In this document: positions 1 to 7,712 of the stretch, piece after piece
Numbering within the stretch: position 1 is the stretch's first letter
Layout of the letters: the number at the start of each line of letters is the position of its first letter
Assembly (NCBI GenBank): GCA_017454375.1
Contig: JAFTDB010000003.1
Coordinates: 1-61,801, forward strand
Source of the DNA: Acholeplasmatales bacterium
GTDB lineage: Bacteria; Bacillota_I; Bacilli_A; Acholeplasmatales; Anaeroplasmataceae
Length of the DNA stretch: 61,801 bases
Reading direction: 5' to 3'
Position numbers and translations under genes: made by a program
Notes under the pieces: generated by a model
The model's database searches: none
What the model saw: only the letters and a program-made list of their open reading frames with translations
Told to the model about the DNA's origin: nothing

Positions 1-995
1 ATTATCATTTCTACTTGCTTAATTAATTCTTCTTTCTTTGGTAAAACAGTTATATATTTAGATGCAAATATTTTATTATTTAATCCACCTAACGCATACT
101 CTAAATTAACATTCCCCTTATCAGTGCATAATATAATGCCAATTGGTGGATTATCATATTCATCATTAACCTCTGCGGCATAATAATTTAAATACATATT
201 TAATTGTCCTACTGCCTCAGGCATAAATTGGTTTGTTTTTAATTCAATTAATACATATGATTTTAAAATCTTATTGTAAAACACCATATCTACATAATAA
301 TGAACATTTTTATATGTTACTCTTTGTTGGCTTCCAACAAACATAAAGCCTTTACCTAACTCAAGTATAAATTTCTCTATTTGTTTAATTAAAGATTCTT
401 CCAAATCGCTTTCCATTAGTGGCTTATTTTCAGGTAATCCTAAAAATTCAAAAACATACGGATCTTTTATTATATCTTCAGGGGTATTTATCTCATTACC
501 CTTTAAAGCCAGTTCTAATACTTTTTCTTTATTAATTTTTCCATTAGATAATAATAATCTTTCATATAATGACGATTCTATTTGTCTTCTTAGTTCTCTA
601 ACACTCCATCTTGCATTAGAACATTCTTTTTCGTAAAAGCTTCTTTTATCTTTATCTGAAATAGATAATAATTCACAATAATGCGACCAGCCAAGATGGC
701 TAGACAGTGTCTGACCACTGTATTTTTGGTAAAATGAAATCATATAATTTAGATTCCATCTTGAAAAACCTTTTCCAAATTTATTTGTTAAAACTTTAGA
801 TAAATATCTTAAAGATTTGGTTTCATACTCTATATCATCTATATGGAGTTTTTCATCTTCTACAATTGCCTTGCCTATTTCCATATATGTGATAAGCAAA
901 GTATTGTTTACTTCTCTTACTACTTTTTCTCTAGCATTTTTTAATAATGATTCAATTTTATTTACTAATTCTTTATTTATAATATCATTTGTCAT
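1..995 (-). CDS. YhcG/DUF1016-like PD-(D/E)XK nuclease, 3' end outside window
   Basis: The frame is open from an ATG at 995 to the left edge, about 331 codons without a stop. The N-terminal half is helical and fits the DUF1016_N winged-helix region (conserved stretch LGWSHYCELL). The C-terminal part has YVDMVFY followed by VLIELK, near residues 236 and 251-253, which is the D...ExK signature of PD-(D/E)XK nucleases. YhcG-type proteins are common in restriction and defence loci; their biochemistry is poorly known. The start ATG overlaps the stop of the upstream RNA ligase as ATGA, so the two are translationally coupled. The C-terminus lies beyond position 1. Confidence 0.85.
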   Translation of the reverse strand, partial: MTNDIINKELVNKIESLLKNAREKVVREVNNTLLITYMEIGKAIVEDEKLHIDDIEYETKSLRYLSKVLTNKFGKGFSRWNLNYMISFYQKYSGQTLSSHLGWSHYCELLSISDKDKRSFYEKECSNARWSVRELRRQIESSLYERLLLSNGKINKEKVLELALKGNEINTPEDIIKDPYVFEFLGLPENKPLMESDLEESLIKQIEKFILELGKGFMFVGSQQRVTYKNVHYYVDMVFYNKILKSYVLIELKTNQFMPEAVGQLNMYLNYYAAEVNDEYDNPPIGIILCTDKGNVNLEYALGGLNNKIFASKYITVLPKKEELIKQVEMI

Positions 996-1894
996 AGTCC
1001 AATTGTCTCCTTTACAAAATCATTAGAGTACTGTCTTAGCAATTTAAAATTGATAGTAGGATCCTTATATTTTTTTAGTATTAATTCAAAATTATCTTTT
1101 AAGAATTCATCATAAACTCTATTTAATAACTCAAAAATATTTTTAGATGACCATCCACCATATTTTTCTTCTATCTTGTATTTTTCTTTTAATACATGTT
1201 CTGAAGTTAAGTAATAATTAACAATAAGTAATTCAATATCTCCTTCTTTTTTAGCAATATGATTTCTTTCCCTTAATTCCTTTTTATTCTTTTTAAAGTC
1301 CTCGGTTAATATCTTAGCCCATGTTCTTCTTCCATATTTATTTTTATAATCATAATTCTTTATTACAATTCCTTCTCCTAATCCTTCAGTAATTAAGAAT
1401 TCACCAGTTTTATCTAAATATTCTTTAATATCCTCTTCGCTAGGATTATTTAAAACCGCGATTTCAGGAATATATAATAAACCATATTCATCTAGCATTT
1501 CCTTATAGGTATTGAATGGTAAATATGTTCCGTCTTCGTTGTTAAATACATCAAAAACATAAAACTTTCTCCAAGCATCTTTTCCATATCTTTTAATAGT
1601 TACAGGAACTAGCCATTCCCCATATATTATGAAATTTGGATTCTTTTTTAGTATTTCTTCAAATTTTGAATAAAGTGATTTATCCGTAACAAAAGATGCC
1701 ATAAAACCCATATTGTCTTCTGTAATTGATAATTCTCTTTTTCTAGAGCCAAAGCCTAATTCACCATTATCCTTTAAATAAATACATCCATTTGAGCCAT
1801 CTATTTTATATGATAAATGAACTTCACCTTTTAATATTCCTTCTGTTTCACTTGTTCCTAATTTTTCAATGTGTTGATAGCTTTTATAAAACAT
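992..1894 (-). CDS. RNA ligase family protein (Rnl2-like nucleotidyltransferase)
   Basis: This 300-aa protein shows the ordered motifs of covalent nucleotidyltransferases. Motif I is YKIDGSNG with candidate adenylated Lys30, motif III-like is FIIYGEW, motif IV is EGIVIKN, and motif V-like is WAKILTEDFKK. The family joins or repairs RNA ends through a ligase-AMP intermediate. The length suits an RNA_ligase catalytic domain plus a small helical C-terminal domain. An AAAGGAGA ribosome site lies 9 bases upstream of the ATG at 1894, inside the end of the preceding small gene. Its stop overlaps the start of the YhcG-like nuclease, so a sealing enzyme and a nuclease are made from one message. The substrate is unknown. 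Confidence 0.85.
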   Translation of the reverse strand: MFYKSYQHIEKLGTSETEGILKGEVHLSYKIDGSNGCIYLKDNGELGFGSRKRELSITEDNMGFMASFVTDKSLYSKFEEILKKNPNFIIYGEWLVPVTIKRYGKDAWRKFYVFDVFNNEDGTYLPFNTYKEMLDEYGLLYIPEIAVLNNPSEEDIKEYLDKTGEFLITEGLGEGIVIKNYDYKNKYGRRTWAKILTEDFKKNKKELRERNHIAKKEGDIELLIVNYYLTSEHVLKEKYKIEEKYGGWSSKNIFELLNRVYDEFLKDNFELILKKYKDPTINFKLLRQYSNDFVKETIGL

Positions 1895-2214
1895 TTTTCT
1901 GTTTCTCCTTTGAATAAATTTATTGGCAAATGAAAGTAAAATGTCCTGTTTGGCAAATGGAGTCTTTTGTTTTCTAAAATACTAAATGTAAATAAATAAC
2001 ATTCAATGTTTTTATATAGCTGATATGAAATACTATAAGAAATAGATTTTGGCTTTGTATCGTCTATCCTTTTAATCACAAGTAATAATTCCAATGATTT
2101 TAATCGATAGAATTTTGATATTTGTCTTTTCGAATAAACATCTTTCCTCTTAGCTATATGATTATTTCTTTCTATCCTAAGTAAAGTGTTATATATATCT
2201 AAACTATTTCCCAT
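1858..2214 (-). CDS. Hypothetical protein, first gene of the RNA ligase operon
   Basis: I do not recognise this protein of about 118 aa. It is basic in the first half (KRKDVYSKRQISKFYRLKSLELL) and beta-rich later, with no membrane segment or signal peptide. The frame is open further upstream to 2244, but a GGAGG site sits just before ATG 2214, which I take as the start. It overlaps the RNA ligase start by 37 bases, so the two are probably coupled. It is the first gene behind the leftward promoter of the divergent XRE region. It could be a specificity or antitoxin-like partner; that is only inferred from position. Confidence 0.6.
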   Translation of the reverse strand: MGNSLDIYNTLLRIERNNHIAKRKDVYSKRQISKFYRLKSLELLLVIKRIDDTKPKSISYSISYQLYKNIECYLFTFSILENKRLHLPNRTFYFHLPINLFKGETEKCFIKAINTLKN

Positions 2215-2248
2215 AAGCCTCCTTTGTTTACATATCGCCAACAATTAT

Positions 2249-2277
2249 ATAATATGCTGATTTTTGCGTTTTGTCAA
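2249..2277 (-). promoter_or_regulatory. Leftward promoter of the RNA ligase/nuclease operon
   Basis: On the minus strand TTGACA (2277-2272) and TATTAT (2254-2249) are separated by 17 bases, close to the sigma-A consensus. It fires toward the small unknown gene at 2214. The -35 box overlaps the palindrome at 2274-2286. Confidence 0.75.
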
Positions 2278-2286
2278 CACCGTTGA
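2274..2286. promoter_or_regulatory. Candidate XRE operator between divergent promoters
   Basis: TCAAC-ACC-GTTGA is a perfect 5-3-5 inverted repeat. It covers the -35 of the leftward promoter and lies just upstream of the -35 of the rightward xre promoter, which suits a repressor controlling both directions. Confidence 0.5.
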
Positions 2287-2293
2287 TAAAATT

Positions 2294-2321
2294 TTGACAT
2301 TTTGCCCACATTTGATATAAT
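2294..2321 (+). promoter_or_regulatory. Rightward promoter of the XRE regulator
   Basis: TTGACA at 2294-2299 and TATAAT at 2316-2321, both perfect hexamers with a 16-base spacer, sit just before the xre ATG at 2337. Confidence 0.75.
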
Positions 2322-2336
2322 GTTTTTGGTGATATT

Positions 2337-2834
2337 ATGCAAAATAGATTCAAAGAACTAAGATTAGAAAGAGATTTATCATTAAGAGATTTAGGAGAAA
2401 GAATAGGCTTAAATTATTCCACGATAGCCTGTTATGAAACAGGAAAAAGGGAACCAAATATTGAAACATTAAAAAAGCTTACTTCCTTTTTTGAAGTAAG
2501 CCTAGATTATATTTGTGGTGAAGATAAATATATTTATGTATTATACGAAAACGCCAAAAAAACTATATCCATAACAAAAGAATCATATGATTACTTAAAA
2601 CCAGTTATTTATTTTAACGATTACAATCATAGATGTATTGATATTAATAAATATGTAGACATAAATAAAAATACAAATATTTTTGATTTAGTCAACGAAA
2701 TTAATGTTATATCTAATCTAGAGGTTCTATTTGATAATAAAATACATAGTATAGATGAATTCAATACAATTATAAACCAAGATGTAATTGTAAATGTTGA
2801 ATTACTCAACAAAATAAAAAAAATCATTAAATAG
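2337..2834 (+). CDS. XRE/Cro-CI family transcriptional regulator
   Basis: 165 aa. Residues 3-60 form a classic Cro/CI helix-turn-helix (LRDLGERIGLNYSTIACYE, then GKREPNIETLKKL and the FFEVSLDYICG ending). The remaining ~100 residues match nothing I know and could sense a ligand or dimerise. It is divergent from the unknown/RNA ligase/YhcG operon and shares a promoter region with a small palindrome, so it most likely represses that operon and itself. Transcription ends at the hairpin just downstream. Confidence 0.88.
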   Translation: MQNRFKELRLERDLSLRDLGERIGLNYSTIACYETGKREPNIETLKKLTSFFEVSLDYICGEDKYIYVLYENAKKTISITKESYDYLKPVIYFNDYNHRCIDINKYVDINKNTNIFDLVNEINVISNLEVLFDNKIHSIDEFNTIINQDVIVNVELLNKIKKIIK

Positions 2835-2842
2835 CTTATTTG

Positions 2843-2867
2843 AAGAGAGGAAACTCTCTTTTTTTTT
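2843..2867 (+). terminator. Rho-independent terminator of xre
   Basis: AAGAGAG, GAAA tetraloop, CTCTCTT, then an unbroken T run; directly behind the xre stop. Confidence 0.85.
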
Positions 2868-2874
2868 ATAAAAC

Positions 2875-2896
2875 AAAAAAGGTATCCGAAGATACC
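2875..2896 (-). terminator. Terminator of tRNA-Ser
   Basis: Read leftward it is GGTATC, TTCG tetraloop, GATACC and a T run, placed 15 bases beyond the tRNA 3' end. Confidence 0.85.
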
Positions 2897-2911
2897 TAAT
2901 CATTTTCAAGT

Positions 2912-3002
2912 TGGCGGAGCAGGAGGGATTCGAACCCTCGCACCAGTTACCCAGTCTACTTCCTTAGCAGGGAAGCCTCTTGAGCCTCTTGAGTACTACT
3001 CC
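2912..3002 (-). tRNA. tRNA-Ser (anticodon GCU)
   Basis: This 91-nt tRNA has the long variable arm typical of tRNA-Ser. The acceptor GGAGTAG pairs with CTGCTCC (one G-U), and the 3' CCA is encoded. The anticodon stem CTTCC/GGAAG holds the loop CTGCTAA with anticodon GCT. The T-loop GGTTCGAATCC is canonical. It has its own promoter and terminator, and the accessory xre/RNA ligase cassette lies immediately beyond it. Confidence 0.95.
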
Positions 3003-3024
3003 ATACCAAGTATTAGCATTGTCA

Positions 3025-3053
3025 ATTATAAACAAATCAACCTATAAAGTCAA
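3025..3053 (-). promoter_or_regulatory. tRNA-Ser promoter
   Basis: On the minus strand TTGACT and TATAAT are 17 bases apart, with the tRNA 5' end 22 bases past the -10 box. Confidence 0.75.
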
Positions 3054-3060
3054 CGAAAAT

Positions 3061-3093
3061 ATTGCCTAGCCATCAAAATAATGACTAGGCAAT
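3061..3093 (-). terminator. Hairpin terminator behind the ABC/lipoprotein operon
   Basis: A 13-bp inverted repeat (ATTGCCTAGCCAT / ATGACTAGGCAAT, one wobble) with a 7-base loop lies 12 bases past the lipoprotein stop. A short ATTTTC tail follows in the leftward direction. Confidence 0.6.
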
Positions 3094-3104
3094 TATTTTA
3101 CTTA

Positions 3105-4517
3105 TTAATTAGCTTGAGCTGCTTCTAAAGTAGAGTCAACCATAAACATTTTCCAAGCGTGATTATTTGTATCAAATTGATATAATGATGCACACACATC
3201 TACGTTAGTTTTATACGTATCAACTATAGCCTTATTTGTATTTCTTGTTAGATCAGATTCACTCAAGCCTTGATAGTTCATTAAATAAACACCTTTAATT
3301 GATGTTGAAACATTATTATCAGAAAGCTTACCATCCTCTGTATCTGTTAAACCAAAATAGTATTTAGTAGTTCTTGATTCATCATCATTTACATATCCAT
3401 TTATTTTATACATTACTGAGAAATCAGCAAATGATGGATTACTTACTCTTCCACCTACGTTATACCATTTAGAAAAATATGATGGTGTTTTTTCTACTAC
3501 ATTAGAATAATCAATATTAATTGTTTTTGTTTCTGCTTCCTTATCAAGAAGTAGGATGGCAGGTTGGCCTTTTAATATTGATACAATGCCAGTTATTTTA
3601 AGCTGTGTTGTACCAACAGAATCAGCGCTAGTTATTGCGCTCTCACCAATTACTGTTATTACATTATGATTATCATAAAAAACTGCCTTCTTTTGGGCAT
3701 CATCACGATCAGTTGCCATAACAACACCACTAAATGTTACTATCTTACCAATACCATTATATTTATTATTTAATGTGATATTAGACATATCATCATAGAT
3801 AGATTTAATAGTTGTTTTGTTAGAAGTTATATTTGAATAATCATATGTAGTTTTTGTTGTAGTAGTATTAGTCAATGATTCATATGCTACTTCTACATTA
3901 TTGTTAACCTTAGTAACTGTGCCTACTACATCATAATAACAATATGTATATCTATTCTTAATATGATCTGTATATTGAGATTGAGTAAATCTTACACATA
4001 AATATGAATCAGCATCAACAAATAAGAATAAATGATCATTATTATCAGTTATATTCTTAACATACATAGCATTAAATTTAACCTTGATGCCTTGTGTATT
4101 ATTAGCTAGATTTGCCCCTAGCTCATTAATCTCATATAGAGTACATAATCTAGGCTCATCAGTTGTTGTGGTAGTTACTGGATTAGAAGCTGATGTACTA
4201 AGTGCAGGTTCTGATGTAGTTGTGGTAGGTGCGACATCTGTTGTAGCAGATGTTGTAGTACTTGTTGAGGTTGTAGTCGTTGTAGAGATTACAGGCTCTG
4301 TTGTAGTTACCACAGGCTCATCAGTTGTAGTCGTTGTTGGATTTGTTGTTGTGGCTACTTGCTTTGTTGTTGTATTAGGAGCTGTAGTCGTAGTTGTTAC
4401 TACAGGTGTTGTTGTTACTGCTTCTGTTGTTGTGGTAGATGTAGCAGAACCACCACCAAAGCATGAAGCAAGTACTAAGCAAGATAGTCCCAACAATATT
4501 AATTTAATCTTTTTCAT
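3105..4517 (-). CDS. Thr-rich lipoprotein of an ABC exporter operon
   Basis: 470 aa. A signal peptide ends in lipobox LASC with acylated Cys19, so the protein is anchored on the outer face of the membrane. Residues ~24-120 are a low-complexity Thr/Val/Pro linker. Two later segments, around residues 130-220 and 235-320, contain beta-strand patterns (IKVKFNAMYVKNI, IVTFSGVVMAT, LKITGIVSIL) like OB-fold domains; that fold call is tentative. It starts 5 bases after the permease stop and is the last gene of a three-gene operon, so it may work with the ABC transporter. Substrate and function are unknown. Confidence 0.7.
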   Translation of the reverse strand: MKKIKLILLGLSCLVLASCFGGGSATSTTTTEAVTTTPVVTTTTTAPNTTTKQVATTTNPTTTTTDEPVVTTTEPVISTTTTTSTSTTTSATTDVAPTTTTSEPALSTSASNPVTTTTTDEPRLCTLYEINELGANLANNTQGIKVKFNAMYVKNITDNNDHLFLFVDADSYLCVRFTQSQYTDHIKNRYTYCYYDVVGTVTKVNNNVEVAYESLTNTTTTKTTYDYSNITSNKTTIKSIYDDMSNITLNNKYNGIGKIVTFSGVVMATDRDDAQKKAVFYDNHNVITVIGESAITSADSVGTTQLKITGIVSILKGQPAILLLDKEAETKTINIDYSNVVEKTPSYFSKWYNVGGRVSNPSFADFSVMYKINGYVNDDESRTTKYYFGLTDTEDGKLSDNNVSTSIKGVYLMNYQGLSESDLTRNTNKAIVDTYKTNVDVCASLYQFDTNNHAWKMFMVDSTLEAAQAN

Positions 4518-4522
4518 AAAAA

Positions 4523-6115
4523 TTAGAATCCTTCGTAATGATTTATGATGCTTTCACAACGCTTCATTATTGCCATGTAGAAGCATATTGCAGGAACTGA
4601 TACTGAAACAAGTCCTGCTACTGCTGATGCAATTGGATTAACAAATGCTAGACCAATCATCAAAGCAGCTGTAGCCATTACTGCACCCATATCAATGAAT
4701 GTAGAGGCAACAATACTTGCTGAAGATTTAACAATTTCTTGTTCTGTTTTCCAGCTAAATTTAGGGAAAGCAAGATTCAATCTTAGTCCTAATACATTAA
4801 CAAATAATATATACATAATAGTAGTTACAATCATCATGATAATGCTAAATGCATCAGGCTTAACAATGCAGGCTACTATTACACAAGCAATGATTGATGT
4901 AGGCATTGTAAATAATAATGATGTTAGCATCTTAGCCTTCATTAATCTCTTATAATTAATTGGATAAGTTTTAGTCATCCAGAAATATTTAGCATCTAAA
5001 GAAATCATAAAGCCTGTAGGTACACTCATACCAGCACCAAACATAATAGCTAGTGATCCTAAGAATCCATACTTAGTTGCATACTCCATTATTTGTGGTC
5101 TTTCATTTCCTAGTGACACGACTGTAGTACCTAATATTATTGCGAACATAATACTCATTATGCCTGATAACATTACATTGACAAATAATGTTTTTGAGGT
5201 AGTAATCTTTTTGATTTCTGATATAAATAATGTTTTAAATTCACCCTTATTAGTAAGGTTCTTTCTTTTGTATTTATAATTAGCTCTCATAGATGTCATT
5301 ACACTATGAACATAATCATATACTAAAGCTAATATTACAAAGCATCCTACTAGTAAAGCAAAGTTGATTCCATAGAATATGAATATATAAGACATATTCA
5401 CATTAAATGCTTGCTTAACAAAATATAGTGATGGGTTAATCCACATGTATCCTTCAATCATGTTGATTAATGAAGACATTGAGCTTTCACCACTACCTGA
5501 TACTCTTCCTTGAGAGAATGAGAATACCATAATAGCAACAAAGAATGCTGCATAAATTACAAGCGATATTATATTAGCAATTTTATATCTATCAGCAAGG
5601 CATGATACTAAGATAGATACTAACGCACCTAACGTAATAGGTATTGCTGGTAGGATAAAAATTAATGTGAATGGAACAACAAAATTCATTACATCATGTG
5701 TAACAATAACACCAATTATTGAGTTAGGTAATAGGAATGCTGTTGAATACATTAATTCAAGTAGATATAAGCCAAATAGCTTAGAGCCAATAATATCAGT
5801 CTTTTTAATTGGCATTGATTTTAATAGCTCATAATCTTTTCCAGCAAATGTAGTCTTAATTGAGGTAATAGTTGTCGATAAAATAAGCATAGTTAAGATT
5901 GCTGAAATATAGATTGTTGAATAGATATATTGATATCCACCATCAACAACTAATTTTCCATACAAGAAACTAAAAAAGACACCAACAGCCATTAAAATTA
6001 GAAAGATAATACCAATAGTTGTTAAAAGTGAAACACTCTTAGTTTTGTTCTTACCTCTCATATCTAATGAAGCTAGAAGGTTAATTTTAGTTAATAAGAA
6101 AAAATTACTCTTCAT
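4523..6115 (-). CDS. ABC transporter permease, ABC-2-like, large
   Basis: 530 aa with roughly 12 hydrophobic segments spread along the length (for example around residues 30-55, 65-90, 130-155, 160-200). The start ATG lies inside the last codons of the ATPase gene, an 11-base overlap, so the pair are coupled. The long permease with a central soluble loop resembles Firmicute ABC-2-like exporters of the YtrC/putative bacteriocin or lipid export type. The exported substrate cannot be read from sequence. Confidence 0.8.
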   Translation of the reverse strand: MKSNFFLLTKINLLASLDMRGKNKTKSVSLLTTIGIIFLILMAVGVFFSFLYGKLVVDGGYQYIYSTIYISAILTMLILSTTITSIKTTFAGKDYELLKSMPIKKTDIIGSKLFGLYLLELMYSTAFLLPNSIIGVIVTHDVMNFVVPFTLIFILPAIPITLGALVSILVSCLADRYKIANIISLVIYAAFFVAIMVFSFSQGRVSGSGESSMSSLINMIEGYMWINPSLYFVKQAFNVNMSYIFIFYGINFALLVGCFVILALVYDYVHSVMTSMRANYKYKRKNLTNKGEFKTLFISEIKKITTSKTLFVNVMLSGIMSIMFAIILGTTVVSLGNERPQIMEYATKYGFLGSLAIMFGAGMSVPTGFMISLDAKYFWMTKTYPINYKRLMKAKMLTSLLFTMPTSIIACVIVACIVKPDAFSIIMMIVTTIMYILFVNVLGLRLNLAFPKFSWKTEQEIVKSSASIVASTFIDMGAVMATAALMIGLAFVNPIASAVAGLVSVSVPAICFYMAIMKRCESIINHYEGF

Positions 6116-6821
6116 CAGTGAACAACTCCATGAATTTGTCTTCTAGTGATTCATCACCCTTAACCTCTTCAGTTAAACCAGAAGCTATAATCTTACCATT
6201 CTTTATTATCGCAATCTTATTACAGAATTTCTCAACAACCTCAAGAACGTGTGATGAGAAGAATATCATAACACCATCTTTACATAATTCCTTCATTACT
6301 TCCTTTAGATCATGAGTAGCCTTTGGATCTAGACCAACAAAAGGTTCATCTAGAATTAAAAGCTTTGGCTGATGAACTAAGGCAGCAATTAAAGCTATCT
6401 TTTGTTTCATACCATGTGAATAAGTCTTAATTGGATTTGCTAGATCCTTTTCAATATTGAATAGTGTTGCATATTTATGAATTAACTCATTCTTCTCTTC
6501 ACCAACACCATAGATATTGCAGACAAAATCAATATAGCCAATTCCTGATAAATGCTCATATAAATCTGGATTATCTGGAATGTAGGCAATTTGCTTTTTA
6601 GTTTTGATAGGGTTCTTTTTAATGTTTTCACCATTAAACAAAATCTCTCCCTCATCATATTCGTGAATACCTACTACACATTTAATTGTTGTAGACTTAC
6701 CTGCACCATTAGGTCCAATAAAGCCATAAACATCACCTGGTTCTATTGTAATATTGATATCATCAATAGCCTTTACATTAGACCCCTTGTACTTCTTCGA
6801 TAAATTTTTAATCTCTAACAT
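6105..6821 (-). CDS. ABC transporter ATP-binding protein
   Basis: The protein carries Walker A GPNGAGKST, signature YSHGMKQK, Walker B LLILDEPFVGLDP and switch His in SSHVLE, all intact. It energises the adjacent permease. The frame is open back to an ATG at 6836, but a GGAGGGG ribosome site lies between that ATG and the one at 6821, so MLEIKNLSKKY is the real N-terminus (238 aa). It is the first gene of the leftward ATPase-permease-lipoprotein operon. Confidence 0.93.
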   Translation of the reverse strand: MLEIKNLSKKYKGSNVKAIDDINITIEPGDVYGFIGPNGAGKSTTIKCVVGIHEYDEGEILFNGENIKKNPIKTKKQIAYIPDNPDLYEHLSGIGYIDFVCNIYGVGEEKNELIHKYATLFNIEKDLANPIKTYSHGMKQKIALIAALVHQPKLLILDEPFVGLDPKATHDLKEVMKELCKDGVMIFFSSHVLEVVEKFCNKIAIIKNGKIIASGLTEEVKGDESLEDKFMELFTDEE

Positions 6822-6931
6822 AACGCCCCTCCGCATTTCTATCTATTATAATTGTATTATTCTTCCAATTCAATAATAATTGATTTTTGTAATTATAATA
6901 ATTATAATTAAAACTAAAGGAGAATGGTAAT

Positions 6932-7327
6932 ATGTGTATATTTTGTAAAATAATAAAAGGTGAAATTCCAAGCAAGAAATTATATGAAGATGATGATGTT
7001 TTAGCAATACTTGATATATCTCAAGCAACTAAGGGGCACACTTTAATAATGCCTAAAAAGCATTATGAGAATCTACTTGAGATTCCAAGTGATGAGCTTA
7101 GACGTGTTATGATAGTTGCTCAAATGGTTGCTAAAAAGATTAATGAGGTATACAAACCAGCAGGCATTAACCTATTAAATAACTGTGGTGAGGTTGCAGG
7201 ACAAAGTGTAATGCATTTCCACACTCATATCATACCAAGATATACTTCATCAGATTTGAAATTAGGATTTGAAAATCATATGGATCAATATGATTTAGAT
7301 GAGATTCAAAAGGAATTAAAGCTATAA
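6932..7327 (+). CDS. HIT family hydrolase
   Basis: 131 aa, normal for the family. It begins CIFCKIIKGEIPSK and ends with the histidine triad HFHTH near residue 98. HIT proteins of this branch hydrolyse nucleoside phosphoramidates or dinucleoside polyphosphates in the cytoplasm. AAGGAGA lies upstream of the ATG. It is a single-gene unit closed by a strong terminator and is divergent from the ABC operon. Confidence 0.93.
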   Translation: MCIFCKIIKGEIPSKKLYEDDDVLAILDISQATKGHTLIMPKKHYENLLEIPSDELRRVMIVAQMVAKKINEVYKPAGINLLNNCGEVAGQSVMHFHTHIIPRYTSSDLKLGFENHMDQYDLDEIQKELKL

Positions 7328-7330
7328 GAA

Positions 7331-7355
7331 AAACAGCTCAATCGAGCTGTTTTTT
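7331..7355 (+). terminator. Terminator of the HIT gene
   Basis: AAACAGCTC, loop AATC, GAGCTGTTT and a T run, 4 bases past the stop. Confidence 0.88.
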
Positions 7356-7380
7356 ACATTTTATCACCACTTTTTTTAAA

Positions 7381-7402
7381 GAAAAAGAGTGTTCCCACTC
7401 TT
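7381..7402 (-). terminator. Terminator of the two-component/ArsR operon
   Basis: Leftward it reads AAGAGTG, GGAA, CACTCTT, TTTC. The stem begins within the arsR stop codon. Confidence 0.75.
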
Positions 7403-7709
7403 ATTCGTTAACGTGCTCCCAAGCACTATCTATTAATATCTTTACATGTTCATCATCTAAAGAATAGAATACTTCTTTTCCTTCTTTTCTATTCTTTATC
7501 AGTCTTCCTTGTCTTAGTAATGCTAATTGATGAGATACTGCAGATTTAGTCATATTGATTTTAGCTGCGATATCATTTACGCATAGCTCATCATCACCAA
7601 TACATAGAAGTATCTTCATTCTTGTAGAATCACTAAGATACTTAAAGAAGATGGACATATTGTTTATTGGTTTTTCATCTTTTTCTAAATTAATCTCTGA
7701 AAATTTCAT
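7401..7709 (-). CDS. ArsR/SmtB family metalloregulator (probable zinc sensor)
   Basis: 102 aa, winged helix with recognition region KSAVSHQLALLRQGRLI. The C-terminal helix has Asp86, His88, His99 and the final residue Glu102. The D-x-H ... H-x-x-E spacing is the same as the alpha-5 zinc site of SmtB (D104/H106/H117/E120). No Cys-rich alpha-3 arsenic site is visible. It is the last gene behind a response regulator and kinase (stop-to-start gap 3 bases, GAGG ribosome site). Zinc control also appears in the zur-znu operon at 36.5-39.4 kb, though no direct link can be seen. Confidence 0.85.
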   Translation of the reverse strand: MKFSEINLEKDEKPINNMSIFFKYLSDSTRMKILLCIGDDELCVNDIAAKINMTKSAVSHQLALLRQGRLIKNRKEGKEVFYSLDDEHVKILIDSAWEHVNE

Positions 7710-7712
7710 AAT

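Noticed and set aside
817..1026. Rightward 69-codon frame
   Set aside because: It lies opposite the start of the YhcG-like nuclease and has no family features or ribosome site.
4084..4548. Rightward Val-rich open frame of 154 codons
   Set aside because: It is the antisense of the Thr-rich linker of the lipoprotein at 3105-4517; low complexity keeps the opposite frame open.
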